A stretch of DNA of 64,000 nt from Anaerolineae bacterium (GCA_022824465.1 JAJDZV010000008.1:62001-126000); one strand, 5' to 3'; counted from the first letter of the stretch, positions 37,274 to 48,388 are shown. Numbers and translations are program-made. The notes: generated by a model from the letters alone, not told the origin.

Positions 37274-39313
37274 ATGACGAATAACCGGCTCGCCATTGAT
37301 GTTGGCGGCACCTTCGTTGACTTTGTCGCGCTCGATGAATCGACTGGCGAAATCCAGATCGACAAAGCGCCCTCGTCCGGTCTTTTGGAAGAGCGCTTCT
37401 TCGAAGGCATCGACAGCCTTGACCTCGACCTGACGGCGCTCCGGAACATCATCCACGGCTCGACCCTGGTGATAAACACGATCGTGCAAGAGAGAGGCGC
37501 GCGCATCGGTCTGATCACTACCAAGGGCTTCCGCGATGTGCTGGAGCTCGGCCGCGGAAACCGCGAAGAAATCTACAACCTTTTCTATACGCCGCCGCCG
37601 CCGCTGATCGAGCGCTACCTGCGGCTCGAGGTCAGCGAACGGCTAGATGCGCGCGGGGAGGTTGTCACGCCCCTCGATGAAGGCGAAGCCCGCGCCGCTA
37701 TTCGGCAATTGAAAGCCGAGCGCGTCGAAGGCATCGCCGTCGTCTTCCTGCATTCATACATCAATCCCGCTCATGAGGAACGCATGCGCGCGCTTGCGCA
37801 AGCCGAGTATCCCCAAGCGGCGGTGACGATCTCCTCCGAGGTCTGCCGTGAATGGCGCGAGTTCGAGCGCGCCTCGACTACCGTGCTCAATGTCTATGCC
37901 AAGCCCAAGCTGGCGCGCTACCTTGCGTCGCTTCAGAACGAACTGCAGCGGCGCAAATTCGCCGGCTCGCTGAGCATCATGCAGTCGTCGGGCGGCATCA
38001 CCTCTTTGAGCGCCGCGCAAGCTGGTCCGATTCGCACAACCGTCTCTGGTCCGGCCGGTGGCGTTATCGGCGTCGCCGCGCTGGGAACGCGCCTGGGCGA
38101 AGCCAATCTGGTGGCGGCCGACGTCGGCGGCACGACTTTCGACGTGGCGCTGGTCAGCCAGGGGCAGCCACTCGAAAGGAACGAGCATCGCATCAATCGG
38201 CGACCAGTCTTGCAGCCGACCATCGACATCGTATCCATCGGCGCCGGCGGCGGCAGCATCGCCTGGCTCGATGAAGCCAAGGGCCTGCGCATCGGTCCGC
38301 AGAGCGTCGAGGCTGAGCCCGGTCCAGCCTGCTATGGCTTGGGCGGCGCGCTGGCCACGGTCACCGACGCCCAGCTTATACTTGGCTACCTGGATCCCGA
38401 CTACTATCTGGGCGAGCGAATGCGCTTGAGTCGCGCGCTAGCGGCGACCGCGATCGACGAGAATGTCGCCAAGCCGCTTGGCATGGATTTGCGCGCCGCC
38501 GCCGCTGGCATCATGCATCTGGCGAATATGAACATGGCTTACGCCATCCGCAACATCACTATCGAGCGCGGACATGATCCACGGGAGTTCTCTCTGGTTT
38601 GTTATGGCGGCGGCGGCGGTTTGTTTGCCGGCTTTCTGCTGGACGAATTGGAAGCCGCCTCCGCCATCATTCCGCTCAATCCGGCGACCTTCTCCGCCTG
38701 GGGCTTGCTCAATGCCGATTACCGCGAAGACTATTCGCGCACCTTTCTGAAACCATTCGCCGATGTCTCGGTCGAGCAACTCAAACGCGAGCTTGACTCG
38801 CTGGAAAGCGACGTCCGCGAGCGCTTCACGGAAACCGGCATCGCGCCGTCGCAGACGATGACCCAGTTTCACGCCGCCATGCGCTATCTCGGGCAAGAGC
38901 ATACCGTCAAGGCGCCTATCCTTGCTGCCGACTTCGCTGACGAACTGCGTCCCTTGCGTCAGCGCCTCGATGCCCTCCACGAACGAGCCTATGCGCTCGC
39001 CCTGCCGGAATCGGCCGCCGAGATTGTCAGCCTGCAAGTGACGATGCTCGGAGTCACCGCGAAGCCCAGGATCAAGCCGATGTCCGCGCAGCCGCCGGGC
39101 GAGCCGCTGAAGGGCAACCGCGCGATCCATATTCGCGACTTCGGATCTCGCTTGGTTGCGCCCGTCTTGAGACGGGAATGCTTGGCGGCGGGGAGCGAAG
39201 TCCCAGGTCCGGCGATCATCGAAGAGTGGACATCGACCATCCTCACGCTGCCCGGACAAGCGGCGACCGTGGACGAATACGGCAATCTGATTATCAAGCG
39301 AGTGGACCAATGA
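37274..39313 (+). CDS. hyuA: Hydantoinase/oxoprolinase A subunit
   Basis: 679 residues from ATG at 37274. HyuA is the ATP-dependent subunit with an actin/hexokinase-type fold: LAIDVGGTFVDFVALD at the N-terminus, GSTLVINTIVQERGAR, ADVGGTTFDVALV and GAGGGSIAWLD. With HyuB it opens cyclic amides (hydantoins, 5-oxoproline, N-methylhydantoin) or acts as acetone carboxylase-like; the exact substrate is open. It overlaps hyuB by four bases (ATGA). Confidence 0.92.
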   Translation: MTNNRLAIDVGGTFVDFVALDESTGEIQIDKAPSSGLLEERFFEGIDSLDLDLTALRNIIHGSTLVINTIVQERGARIGLITTKGFRDVLELGRGNREEIYNLFYTPPPPLIERYLRLEVSERLDARGEVVTPLDEGEARAAIRQLKAERVEGIAVVFLHSYINPAHEERMRALAQAEYPQAAVTISSEVCREWREFERASTTVLNVYAKPKLARYLASLQNELQRRKFAGSLSIMQSSGGITSLSAAQAGPIRTTVSGPAGGVIGVAALGTRLGEANLVAADVGGTTFDVALVSQGQPLERNEHRINRRPVLQPTIDIVSIGAGGGSIAWLDEAKGLRIGPQSVEAEPGPACYGLGGALATVTDAQLILGYLDPDYYLGERMRLSRALAATAIDENVAKPLGMDLRAAAAGIMHLANMNMAYAIRNITIERGHDPREFSLVCYGGGGGLFAGFLLDELEAASAIIPLNPATFSAWGLLNADYREDYSRTFLKPFADVSVEQLKRELDSLESDVRERFTETGIAPSQTMTQFHAAMRYLGQEHTVKAPILAADFADELRPLRQRLDALHERAYALALPESAAEIVSLQVTMLGVTAKPRIKPMSAQPPGEPLKGNRAIHIRDFGSRLVAPVLRRECLAAGSEVPGPAIIEEWTSTILTLPGQAATVDEYGNLIIKRVDQ

Positions 39314-40959
39314 GCCAAGTAGATCCGATTACCACCCAAGTCATACGCAACGCGCTGAAAGCGGCCGCCGACGAGATGATGATCAGCTTAATCAAAACGG
39401 CGCACAATCCGCTCATCTATGAAGTTCAGGATTTCGGCTTGGCGCTGACCAACGATCGCGGCGAGATGCTGGCGGAAGGCTCCGGCTTGCCTGGCTTTAT
39501 GGGCTGCTTGGGTCCAACGGTGCAAAGCGGACTGCGAGCGCTGGGGCGCGCTGGCTTCCGCGAGGGCGATATCCTGCTGGCGAACGAGCCCTACGAGACC
39601 GGTACCCACATCAGCGACACCGCCGTCTACATGCCCATATTCTTTGATGGCGAGCTTGTCGCCTTTTCCGCGCTCATGGCGCATTGGGCCGATATCGGCG
39701 GGAAGACGCCGGGCGGCTGGTGCCCTGATACCACGGACATTCATCAGGAGGGCTTGATTTTCTTCCACGACAAACTCTATGAAGCCGGCGCGCTCAATCA
39801 GACCTTCCAGCGATTCATCTTGAACAATGTCCGCTTTCCCGAGCTGGTCCATGGCGACCTCAACGCCATGATCGCCGCCTGCCGCACCGGCGCCAAACGT
39901 TACATCGCGCTATGCAAACGCTACGGCGCTGGCGTCCTTCGCCAAGCCATGGAAAGGGTCTTCGATCAATCGGAGGCGCTGATGCGCGCCAAGATCAGCG
40001 AAATTCCCGATGGCGCCTATTCAGCCAGCGTCATGATGGACCATGACGGCGTCGAACTCGATAAACCCTATAGGCTTGCGGTCACGGTATGCGTGCGCGG
40101 CGACGAGATGCACGTTGATTGGACCGGCACGGCGTCAACGGTCAAAGGTCCCACCAATCATCCCTTCGTCGGCACGGAAGCGTTGGCGCAAACTGTGCTC
40201 AAATCGCTGACGATGCCCTTCGATCCCATGAACCACGGTCATTTACGCCCCCTGACCGTCGCTGCGCCCGACAACACCGCCGTCAGCCCGCTCTATCCCG
40301 CCGCCACCGACTCCTACGGCTATGTCGGTGAAATGATTATCCATTTGATCGTCAAGGCGCTCGCGCAAGCGATTCCGGAGCGCTGCCCGGCTTGCTCCTA
40401 CCAGATGTTCGGCGGCGCCATCTATCGCATGGATCCGCGCCATGGCGAGCCCTTTATCTACATCGATCCCCTGGCTGGCGGCGCTGGCGCCTTCCCCCAT
40501 GCCGATGGACCCAGCGGCTTGATCTTCGTCGGCGACGGCAATGCGCCCAATACGCCGACTGAAGTGATCGAGGGTCGCTATCCGCTGCGTGTGCTGCGCC
40601 ATACCTTCAATCTCAAGGGGGCGGGCAAGGGCAAGTTCCGCGGCGGCTTCGGCGTAACGCGCGAATACCAAATGCTGGAAGACAATATTCTCATCCAGAC
40701 CATGAACGAGAATACGATCGAGACGCCCTGGGGCCTATACGGCGGCGAGGATGCCGGCGTCAGCCAACTGACCGCTTGGACCGGAACCGAGCGCGAGCAG
40801 ACCATCCGCGGCCGTGTTTACTTCTATGGGCCATTCAATAAAGGCGATATCATCACCCAGAGTTCGGCCGGCGGCGGCGGCTGGGGCGACCCGAATGAAC
40901 GTGATCCGGCGCTGATTGAATACGACCGGCGCAATGGCTTACTCACGCCTGAAGACTGA
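39310..40959 (+). CDS. hyuB: Hydantoinase/oxoprolinase B subunit
   Basis: 549 residues, complete. The N-terminal DPITTQVIRNALKAAADEM and the metal/catalytic blocks NEPYETGTHISD and AHWADIGGKTPG, and C-terminal SSAGGGGWGDP are those of HyuB. Last gene of the transporter operon; convergent with yifB with 14 bases between them. No dihydropyrimidinase or amidohydrolase follows, so the pair is expected to act alone with ATP. Confidence 0.93.
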   Translation: MSQVDPITTQVIRNALKAAADEMMISLIKTAHNPLIYEVQDFGLALTNDRGEMLAEGSGLPGFMGCLGPTVQSGLRALGRAGFREGDILLANEPYETGTHISDTAVYMPIFFDGELVAFSALMAHWADIGGKTPGGWCPDTTDIHQEGLIFFHDKLYEAGALNQTFQRFILNNVRFPELVHGDLNAMIAACRTGAKRYIALCKRYGAGVLRQAMERVFDQSEALMRAKISEIPDGAYSASVMMDHDGVELDKPYRLAVTVCVRGDEMHVDWTGTASTVKGPTNHPFVGTEALAQTVLKSLTMPFDPMNHGHLRPLTVAAPDNTAVSPLYPAATDSYGYVGEMIIHLIVKALAQAIPERCPACSYQMFGGAIYRMDPRHGEPFIYIDPLAGGAGAFPHADGPSGLIFVGDGNAPNTPTEVIEGRYPLRVLRHTFNLKGAGKGKFRGGFGVTREYQMLEDNILIQTMNENTIETPWGLYGGEDAGVSQLTAWTGTEREQTIRGRVYFYGPFNKGDIITQSSAGGGGWGDPNERDPALIEYDRRNGLLTPED

Positions 40960-40973
40960 ACTCGGGTTTCCGC

Positions 40974-42509
40974 CTATTCGATCTTCGGACGATATTGCAG
41001 CGCTTCGGCGACGTGGGGAACCTGGATGTCTTCCGCGCATTCCAGGTCGGCAATCGTGCGGCTCAACTTGAGCACCCGGTGATAACTGCGCGCGCTCAAC
41101 TGCAGGCGTCGCACCGATAGCGTCAGAATCTGTCGCGCGTCTTCGCTCAACTCGCAGAAGTCATCGATCTCGCCAACACTCATATCGGCATTCGCGAATA
41201 GCCCCGGATGCTCCGTAAAGCGCTTGACTTGCCGCGCTCGCGCGCCCTCGACCCGCCGCCGAATATCAAGCGTGCTCTCGGCGCGTCGGTCGGAAAGGAG
41301 CTTGTCGAAATCCACCATCGGCACCTCGACGTGAATATCGATGCGATCCAGAATCGGACCCGAGATGCGCGACTGATAGCGCTGAATCTGATTGGGCGTG
41401 CAGCGGCAGGAGTGCTTCGGATCGCCGAAAAACCCGCAGGGGCATGGATTGCGCGCCCCGACCAGCAAGAAGTTCGCCGGAAAGGTGATGCTGCCTTTGG
41501 CTCGGCTGATCGTCACAATCTTGTCTTCAATCGGCTGACGCAGCACTTCCAACACTTTGCTGGGATGCTCATTAATCTCGTCCAGAAACAACACCCCGCG
41601 ATGCGCCAGGCTGATCTCGCCAGGTCTGGGTATTGAGCCGCCGCCAACCAGCCCGACTTGCGATATTGTGTGATGCGGCGCCCGGAAGGGACGCTGCCGG
41701 ATGAGCGGCTGGTCTTGCGAGAGCATGTCGACGATCGAGTAAATCCGCGTCACCTCGAGCGCTTCTTGGGTCGTCAATGACGGCAAAATGCCAGCCAGCG
41801 CCCGCGCCTGCAAACTCTTGCCCGCGCCGGGAGGTCCCGACATCAGGATATTGTGATTGCCCGCGGCCGCCACTTCCAGCGCCCGCTTGACATGTTCCTG
41901 TCCGCGAATATCAGCGAAGTCGATCTGACCATCCACCGTGACCGACGCGTCGCCGGGCGCCAGCGGATCGCCTTGATAAGCGCCTATGGGATTGAGCTGA
42001 TACAGGTGCTCGACCAATTGACCTATCGAACGCACTGGTATCACATGGATGTCCTCTATCAGCGCGGCTTCGGCGGCGTCCTCCTCTGGCACGAAAACCG
42101 TATCGTATCCTTCTTGCGCGGCTGTATAAGCCATCGGCAGAACGCCTTTCACATGGCGGATGCTGCCATCCAGCGAAAGCTCGCCGACGAACATGGCGCT
42201 ATCGAGCGTGTGCAAGGGGATTTGGTCAGTCGCCGCCAATACGCCAATGGCGATCGCCAGATCGTAAGAGGGACCATGTTTGTTGATATCGGCCGGCGAC
42301 AAGTTGACGACGTAAGCTTTGTTCGGGAAGCGCAAGCCGCTATTGCGAATCGCCGATCGCGCGCGTTCCTTGCTTTCGCGTACAGCCGCGCCCGGCAAGC
42401 CCACCAGGTTGAAGCTGGGCAAGTGCGCTCGCGGATTGAAGTCCGTCTGCACTTCGACGATATGCCCGTCAAGCCCGATGACGGCGCATGTGTTCACGAT
42501 GGCGAGCAT
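40974..42509 (-). CDS. yifB: Mg-chelatase-like AAA ATPase YifB/ComM
   Basis: 511 residues from ATG at 42509; TTG 42521 and ATG 42515 are alternatives upstream. N-terminal fold LVGLPGAAVRESKERARSAI (Lon-protease-like ChlI domain), AAA+ module with Walker A GPPGAGKS and Walker B VLFLDEINE, and a C-terminal Mg-chelatase domain with NPCPCGFFGD and CRCT cysteines. ComM/YifB is a branch-migration helicase for natural transformation and recombination. The next gene upstream is the divergent NACHT gene. Confidence 0.93.
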   Translation of the reverse strand: MLAIVNTCAVIGLDGHIVEVQTDFNPRAHLPSFNLVGLPGAAVRESKERARSAIRNSGLRFPNKAYVVNLSPADINKHGPSYDLAIAIGVLAATDQIPLHTLDSAMFVGELSLDGSIRHVKGVLPMAYTAAQEGYDTVFVPEEDAAEAALIEDIHVIPVRSIGQLVEHLYQLNPIGAYQGDPLAPGDASVTVDGQIDFADIRGQEHVKRALEVAAAGNHNILMSGPPGAGKSLQARALAGILPSLTTQEALEVTRIYSIVDMLSQDQPLIRQRPFRAPHHTISQVGLVGGGSIPRPGEISLAHRGVLFLDEINEHPSKVLEVLRQPIEDKIVTISRAKGSITFPANFLLVGARNPCPCGFFGDPKHSCRCTPNQIQRYQSRISGPILDRIDIHVEVPMVDFDKLLSDRRAESTLDIRRRVEGARARQVKRFTEHPGLFANADMSVGEIDDFCELSEDARQILTLSVRRLQLSARSYHRVLKLSRTIADLECAEDIQVPHVAEALQYRPKIE

Positions 42510-42650
42510 GTGCATTTCCAAGTCATTTGACTATGTCAGGATAATACTACATACATTCAGCGATAATGACACGCTTGAATCGGGATGTTGCCGTAGCAAG
42601 CCCGCAGAATACATACTTAAGCGAAAACTTGTTCTGATTTGAGGAGTTCG

Positions 42651-42659
42651 TGTTATAAT
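42651..42659 (+). promoter_or_regulatory. Extended -10 promoter for the NACHT-type gene
   Basis: TGTTATAAT is a perfect TGn-TATAAT. TTGTTC at 42629-42634 could be a -35 box with a 19-base spacer. Transcription should begin near 42666, so the leader before the TTG start at 42680 is only about 15 bases. Confidence 0.6.
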
Positions 42660-42679
42660 GACTCTTATGCGTTGGGGAC

Positions 42680-45600
42680 TTGAGCATCGTAACAGACTGT
42701 GAGAATCCATTGATTTACGATTGGGAAAGACGATGGCTGCCTCGTGACATTGGCGACAAGACCATCGGTGACTCGCCCGCAAGAGCAAGGGCATTTCAAG
42801 CGGTGTGGCAATTGCAATATGCCAGTCAAGGTGTCTTGCTAGAAGAATTGCGCCATGTACCGTGTTTGATACTTTTGGGCGAGCCAGGTATGGGTAAAAC
42901 GTATACTCTGCGGCGTGAGCATAGTTCTCTCGATGATTCACCATTAGCCGGCTTAGTCAGGTCACATCATGTCGACCTAGCTGGAAGCCAGAGTGCCGAA
43001 GATGTTCGCGCGCAACTCTTTGGCAGCGAGATCTATCGTGAATGGAAGTCCGGAACTCACTGGCTTATCTTGCTTGTTGATAGCGTTGACCAATCACGGA
43101 CACCGGTTGACCAGGTCATAACCGCAATATGTAATGAACTGACTGCGGCCGACATTAACCGTCTTCAGTTGCGTTTAGTTTGTCGCGACTATGATTGGTC
43201 CTTGTCGCTTGCCGACGCATTAAGACACTGTTGGCGCAATATCGCCGGAGCGCCTGTGCGAGTCTACCAACTGGCTCCGCTCAATGCCGACGATATTCGA
43301 CTCGCTGCCAAAGCAAACGGCAAGGATCCGGATACGATCATCCGACAGGTTGAAGACGCAAAGGCATTGCCGTTGGCGACGATTCCGATCACACTCGAAA
43401 TGCTGTTGCAGACCGGCGCGTTGACGAGCAACCGGCTGGAACTTTACGAAAAAGGCACTCGACGTCTCTGCCGTCAAGCTGAGGAGCACGACGTATCCGA
43501 AAAGCGGCTGTCCGAACGCGTGAACACAGCCTCAAGCATGGCGGCGGTAATGCTTCTGGGCGACAGATACTGTGTGGACATCGAAAGCGAATCCATCGGT
43601 GAATCGGTCCTCTCTGTTCGCGATCTTCTTCGAGACACGAACTCGGAGAATGAGGAGAAGCGAGCGCGCGAAACCTTGAAAACGGGTCTTTTTCAAGGCG
43701 ACCGGCAGAGATCATGGATGCACCAGTCATTTGCCGAATACCTGGCGGCTGTATACCTGAGCGCGCCTGAAATCACTGTCAAAGAAATTGTCAAGTTGAC
43801 GACTAATGGCAAGGGCGTCTTTGCGACACAGCTTTATGAAGTGTTGCGTTGGCTGATCGAAATGCGTCCGGATGTATTGAATGAGATCGTCGAGCGTCAG
43901 CCTGAGCTTTTCCTGACGACCGACTTGTCGCACCTTAATGACAATGACTTTCCACACGTCTATAAGGCAATGCTCAGCCTGGACGACCCATACATATATA
44001 GCAGCAGAGCATGGGACCTGAAGAAGTTCCGCGCCACTCATTCGAGCGCTGGTCGGGTATTGCTCCCCTACTTGCAGGACAATGAAAGTAACGTATACCG
44101 TCGCCGATTTGTGCTGGATCTTCTGGAGTGCCACGGATATCCCGAAATGGAAGATACTCTTGTCAGCTTGGCGCTTAATGAATATGAAGATGGGGTGTTG
44201 CGAAGATTGGCGGCGCGCGGCTTATGGAAAGTTGGAAGCGTCGAGGCGAAGCTTGAGCTCAAACCGTACGTATTTGGCAGACAGGACGACTCGGACGATG
44301 AACTCAAGGGATATGCATTGCAGGCGCTCTGGCCCGATCAATTGACAGCAGAAGAGCTGTTCAGGGCTTTGGTTCCGCCAAAGCGGAAGAGCTTCTATGG
44401 AAGCTATAAGCAGTTTCTGTTTGATGACAGCATTGTAAATGGCATAAAAGCCCATCAGTGGTCCGTCGCGTTGAAATGGGTTTCTGCGCAACCGTCGCGT
44501 CATGAGATGCCGTTATCACTTCAAGACTTGCCGGGTAAGATCATGCGTAAGGCTTGGGAAAATCGGCATATACCCGGAGTGCTGGAAGTTTTTTCGCAAA
44601 CTACAGTGGAGATGACATTGCGCTTTGATGGCATTTTCGGAGGCAACTCGTATGACCATCATCCTAGTGACGGATTTGAGAAGGCATTTGTTCTGGCAAG
44701 CGAAGCACGGCGAGAACTAGTTCTCTTGTCTCTTTCGCAGTTGTTAGCCAAGTGTGAAAGAGCATCACGCTTAACTTATAGCCGGCCGCCTCTGGTCGTC
44801 CCCGAAGACTTGGACTGGCTGCTTACGCTTTTGGACTCAGAGTCGGATGCGGCTCGGAGGGGGCAATTGGCGGAACTAGTTGCTTGTCTAACGAGTTATG
44901 ACATCGAGAAAGTCTACGAAGCGAGCTATAGGCATCCAGAGGTTAAGGAACGCACAAAGCACTACTTTGAAGCCAGACTCGATGATCCTAACGTTATCTC
45001 AGACCGCGAACATTTTTACCAAATGAAGGAAATCGACGAGCAAATAGCACAGCAACGCGCCGAAGTCCGTCCATTTGAACGGTTGCAGGAAGCGCTGGAT
45101 CAATTTGAAACTGGCGAGACTTTGCAATGGCAGAACGTAATCTATAGTTTGGCGCATCACCCTGATGGGCGCGGCGAATCATGGAACTTCAATCCCGATC
45201 TAACAGATTTTCCTTTGTGGGAGTTCTGCGACCAGGAGACGCAACATCGCACCGTGAGAGCTGCAACAACATACGTAAATGAACAGGAAGTAGTGCCGAG
45301 CAAGGGCGATGATGATGACTGGTTCGTTAGCAGAAGTGTGCCCTTTGTTGAATTGCATGGCTATCTGGCTATGTTTCTGCTCTTGAAAGAGCGTCCAAAT
45401 GCGCTGGATACGCTGTTGGCCAGTCGGTGGGAACGATGGGCAAAGATAATCGTCTGGCAACCTTATTGCAATCCTGTGGATATATCTCAAACCGAGCACC
45501 GTAACACCGTCGTAAGATTGCAGAACGAACTCATTGCCAGGTTGTATTGGAATGTTCCTGAAACGTTCTTGCAACTTGTCGCTCTTCACTTGAAAGCCGA

Positions 45601-46621
45601 AGAAAAGAGCCTTGAAGGCATATATTCGAAGTTGGACAAGGTGGAAGCGATTTGGGACGTAAGAATCGGGCGACTACTAATGACCTGTCTTCTGGACTTA
45701 ACTTTGTCGGCGCAGACGCACCGGCAACTGTTGGACAGGCTTCTCAGACATGATAGCGCTGAAGCAGTTCAATTCGCTGAGGAATACATCACAAGGGGAG
45801 ATTCGGATGACGTGAAGCGCGAGCATTTGGTCGAGCTATCCGTCGGGCTAATGCAGGGTCAGGTCGCATTCGACTGGTCGATTATTTGGAATGCAATAAC
45901 TAACAACGAAGACCTAGGACGCGCAATTATCGAGAAATGCGCCGAAGAAGATGGGTTCGATGAAAAGTTCGGTGCACAATTGCGCGCACGCGAATTGGCA
46001 GATCTGTTTCTCTGGATAGAGGAGCGCTACCCTTCGGACAAAGATCCGCAAATTGATAGAGTTCACGCGGTTTCGACTCGAGAGCAGGTGGGGCGCTGGC
46101 GCAACAATATCATAGCCGAATTGCGGAAAAAGAATAGTCAAGAAGCCTTGCTCGAAATCCGTCGGATCCTTGATCGGTTTCCCCAACTTGAATGGCTGAA
46201 CATGACCAGAATTGACTTGGAGAAAGCGGTCGTGGAGTCGAATTGGTCACCGCCTTCTCCGCGTGAGGTTCTCGAACTAGTAAAGACTGTTGATGAACAG
46301 CAAATTGGGAAGAGGCAGACAGCGCGCAATTTTTTGAAAACCCACTGGAAGTGGCTAATTGTAATATTCTTAACAGTTTTAACTATAATTGTGATGATTC
46401 TCCTTCCTGAGATTCGCCAATATCTCGGTTTAGAATCTGTCCCAACTGCTAAACCAGCGAAATACACAGGCAGTGCAATGTCAACAGTACAGCCTGATGA
46501 AACTGTCGATGATATATCACTGGCAACTGCAGACACTGTATTGAATGGTGACAACCCGGCAGGTCCGACATCGACGGAACTCAGCATTACGCCAGAGTCC
46601 GCCCACCCAACCAGGGAATGA
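42680..46621 (+). CDS. NACHT-type NTPase with HEAT-like region and C-terminal transmembrane helix
   Basis: 1313 residues. Start is TTG at 42680 (another in-frame TTG at 42710). The N-terminus has YDWERRW, then the NTPase core: Walker A GEPGMGKT (67-74), Walker [12 protein letters not shown] (Asp134), sensor-like RLVCRDYDW (165-173), LAPLNADDI, and the winged-helix hallmark [10 protein letters not shown] (348-357). Residues ~455-570 look like HEAT units; the long middle is unrecognised. A single helix (about 1225-1242) precedes an acidic Thr/Ser tail of 71 residues. NACHT/STAND ATPases sense ligands and oligomerise, and many bacterial ones defend against phage. Counted lines gave 35-52% G+C against 53-65% nearby, hinting at transfer. 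The end overlaps lysU by 35 bases. No effector or partner gene is adjacent. Confidence 0.8.
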   Translation: MSIVTDCENPLIYDWERRWLPRDIGDKTIGDSPARARAFQAVWQLQYASQGVLLEELRHVPCLILLGEPGMGKTYTLRREHSSLDDSPLAGLVRSHHVDLAGSQSAEDVRAQLFGSEIYREWKSGTHWLILLVDSVDQSRTPVDQVITAICNELTAADINRLQLRLVCRDYDWSLSLADALRHCWRNIAGAPVRVYQLAPLNADDIRLAAKANGKDPDTIIRQVEDAKALPLATIPITLEMLLQTGALTSNRLELYEKGTRRLCRQAEEHDVSEKRLSERVNTASSMAAVMLLGDRYCVDIESESIGESVLSVRDLLRDTNSENEEKRARETLKTGLFQGDRQRSWMHQSFAEYLAAVYLSAPEITVKEIVKLTTNGKGVFATQLYEVLRWLIEMRPDVLNEIVERQPELFLTTDLSHLNDNDFPHVYKAMLSLDDPYIYSSRAWDLKKFRATHSSAGRVLLPYLQDNESNVYRRRFVLDLLECHGYPEMEDTLVSLALNEYEDGVLRRLAARGLWKVGSVEAKLELKPYVFGRQDDSDDELKGYALQALWPDQLTAEELFRALVPPKRKSFYGSYKQFLFDDSIVNGIKAHQWSVALKWVSAQPSRHEMPLSLQDLPGKIMRKAWENRHIPGVLEVFSQTTVEMTLRFDGIFGGNSYDHHPSDGFEKAFVLASEARRELVLLSLSQLLAKCERASRLTYSRPPLVVPEDLDWLLTLLDSESDAARRGQLAELVACLTSYDIEKVYEASYRHPEVKERTKHYFEARLDDPNVISDREHFYQMKEIDEQIAQQRAEVRPFERLQEALDQFETGETLQWQNVIYSLAHHPDGRGESWNFNPDLTDFPLWEFCDQETQHRTVRAATTYVNEQEVVPSKGDDDDWFVSRSVPFVELHGYLAMFLLLKERPNALDTLLASRWERWAKIIVWQPYCNPVDISQTEHRNTVVRLQNELIARLYWNVPETFLQLVALHLKAEEKSLEGIYSKLDKVEAIWDVRIGRLLMTCLLDLTLSAQTHRQLLDRLLRHDSAEAVQFAEEYITRGDSDDVKREHLVELSVGLMQGQVAFDWSIIWNAITNNEDLGRAIIEKCAEEDGFDEKFGAQLRARELADLFLWIEERYPSDKDPQIDRVHAVSTREQVGRWRNNIIAELRKKNSQEALLEIRRILDRFPQLEWLNMTRIDLEKAVVESNWSPPSPREVLELVKTVDEQQIGKRQTARNFLKTHWKWLIVIFLTVLTIIVMILLPEIRQYLGLESVPTAKPAKYTGSAMSTVQPDETVDDISLATADTVLNGDNPAGPTSTELSITPESAHPTRE

Positions 46622-47084
46622 TCCCGCCGGCATCGAGAATCTCGAGCACTTGCGGCGGCAGCGACGGGAAAGCATAGGACTGCCCGGCGACGAGAATCCG
46701 CGTCGCGGCCAGGTCAATCTCAATATCATCGCCGGACTCGACCGCCTCGACCGCGTCCGCGCACTCGATGACCAGCAGACCGCTGTTGATGGCGTTGCGA
46801 TAATAAATCCGCGCGAAACTAACCGCGATGACCGCATGTACACCGGCCGCAATCAGACAAGTCACGGCTTGCTCGCGGCTGCTGCCATTGCCCCAGTTGC
46901 GCCCCGCCACGATCACATCTCCGCGACTGACGCCCTCCGCGAAGACCGGGTCCAGATCCTCCAGGGCATGACGAGCCAGCGCCGCCCGATCGTGACTGAC
47001 GGTGTAGGTATACTTCCCCGGAAAGATTACATCGGTGTTCACATTGTCGCCGTATTTCCAGACGCGATGCGCTGTCCTCGTCAT
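46587..47084 (-). CDS. lysU: Homoaconitase small subunit (LysU)
   Basis: 165 residues from ATG at 47084, overlapping the lysT stop by four bases. Swivel-domain subunit of the aconitase superfamily with [10 protein letters not shown] (the GKY loop differs from the PARYL-type loop of LeuD), [14 protein letters not shown], and [14 protein letters not shown]. Together with LysT it converts homocitrate to homoisocitrate in the alpha-aminoadipate route. Its 3' end is overlapped by 35 bases by the NACHT gene on the other strand, but the protein looks complete. LeuD function is the alternative; loop and context favour LysU. Confidence 0.82.
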   Translation of the reverse strand: MTRTAHRVWKYGDNVNTDVIFPGKYTYTVSHDRAALARHALEDLDPVFAEGVSRGDVIVAGRNWGNGSSREQAVTCLIAAGVHAVIAVSFARIYYRNAINSGLLVIECADAVEAVESGDDIEIDLAATRILVAGQSYAFPSLPPQVLEILDAGGIIPWLGGRTLA

Positions 47085-48388
47085 TTTGCGTCGCCCGCTC
47101 GGACCACTTCCGCCGGATGAATGATTTTGCCCGCCACGCAGCTCGCCGCCACCACCGCCGGGTTCGCCAAATAGATCTCGGCGTCGCGCTCGCCCATGCG
47201 GCCTTGAAAGTTCCGGTTGGCGCTGCTGATGCAGACTTCGCCCGGCGCCAGCACGCCCATATGATTGCCCATGCAAGGACCGCATCCGGGCGTGCCGATG
47301 GTCGCGCCCGCATCAATCAAGTCGGCGATATATCCGGCGGCGACCGCATCTCTCAACACCAGAGACGACGCCGGAATTACAAGCAGACGCGCCGCCAGTT
47401 TCTTGCCGCGAACGACCTCGGCCGCGCTGGCGATATCCTCGAGGCGTCCGTTGGTGCAGGTGCCGATGAAGCCGACGTCAACCGTCTTGGATCTCAACGC
47501 TGAGAGTGGCTTGACCTTGTCCACCGCGTGCGGGCATGACACCATCGGCTCAATCTGGCTCAAGTCGACGACATGATTCAAGGCATATTTGGCATCGGGA
47601 TCTGGATAGAGCGCCGCTTGCCGAAAGTAATTCAGCCGCTCGCGAAAGTCGCGCGGACGCGTCCTGGCAAGATTCGCTTCAAGCCAAGCCCAAGTGACCT
47701 CGTCCGGCGCCATGCACGCGTTTTTGGCGCCCATCTCCGCCATCATATTCGTCAGAACGGCGCGCGAATCGGGCGATATCCCGGCGAGACCGTCGCCCGC
47801 GAATTCGACCGCCATATAGGTCGCGCCATCCGCCGACAACAAGCCTATCAAGTGAAGCGTCAAGTCCTTGGCTGTCACGCCGATGGCGAGGCTGCCGTTC
47901 AATTCGATTCGCATGGTTTCGGGCACGCGCAGCCACAACTCGCCAGTCGCCCAAAGCGCTGCCGTTTCGCTGCGCCCGATGCCCGCGCCAAAGGACCCGA
48001 GCCAGCCGCAATGCGGGCTGTGACTGTCCGCGCCCAGCAAAGTCAAGCCCGGACCGACTGCGCCTTCTTCGCAAAGCACCTGATGGCAGATGCCGCGCCC
48101 CACTTCAAAAAAGTTCTCGATGCCTTGTTCGCGGACAAATCGCCGGATTTCGGCATGATTCCGCGCGTGTTTCACCGTCGGCGGCGGCACAGCATGATCC
48201 AAAGTAATCGCCAGCCGGTCGGGATGCTTGACCCGGCCCTGCGGCAGTTGCCCAAATATCGTCGCAATCGCAGCTGAATTGTCATGGCTGAGCACTACGT
48301 CCGGCTCGACGATGATGATTTCGCCGGGCGTCACGCGCTCGCGGCGACTAGCTCTGGCCAACAGCTTTTCCGTAAGCGTCATCGACAT
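47081..48388 (-). CDS. lysT: Homoaconitase large subunit (LysT)
   Basis: 435 residues. Iron-sulfur enzyme: [17 protein letters not shown] substrate block, and cluster cysteines in [10 protein letters not shown] and [22 protein letters not shown] is the C-terminal signature. Same family as LeuC; assignment to lysine is from the neighbouring homocitrate synthase and lysWXYZJK genes. Begins about 100 bases from the divergent MFS gene; no leader peptide or terminator is seen before it, unlike the lysW transcript. Confidence 0.85.
   Translation of the reverse strand: MSMTLTEKLLARASRRERVTPGEIIIVEPDVVLSHDNSAAIATIFGQLPQGRVKHPDRLAITLDHAVPPPTVKHARNHAEIRRFVREQGIENFFEVGRGICHQVLCEEGAVGPGLTLLGADSHSPHCGWLGSFGAGIGRSETAALWATGELWLRVPETMRIELNGSLAIGVTAKDLTLHLIGLLSADGATYMAVEFAGDGLAGISPDSRAVLTNMMAEMGAKNACMAPDEVTWAWLEANLARTRPRDFRERLNYFRQAALYPDPDAKYALNHVVDLSQIEPMVSCPHAVDKVKPLSALRSKTVDVGFIGTCTNGRLEDIASAAEVVRGKKLAARLLVIPASSLVLRDAVAAGYIADLIDAGATIGTPGCGPCMGNHMGVLAPGEVCISSANRNFQGRMGERDAEIYLANPAVVAASCVAGKIIHPAEVVRAGDAK

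Noticed and set aside
42667..42702. 11-codon ATG frame ([11 protein letters not shown]) at the NACHT gene start
   Set aside because: Starts at the predicted transcript start and overlaps the NACHT TTG start in another frame; too short and unsupported to call, though it could tune translation.
42520..46630. NACHT gene as part of a mobile element
   Set aside because: No transposase, integrase, inverted repeat or tRNA end is visible on either side; only composition suggests transfer.
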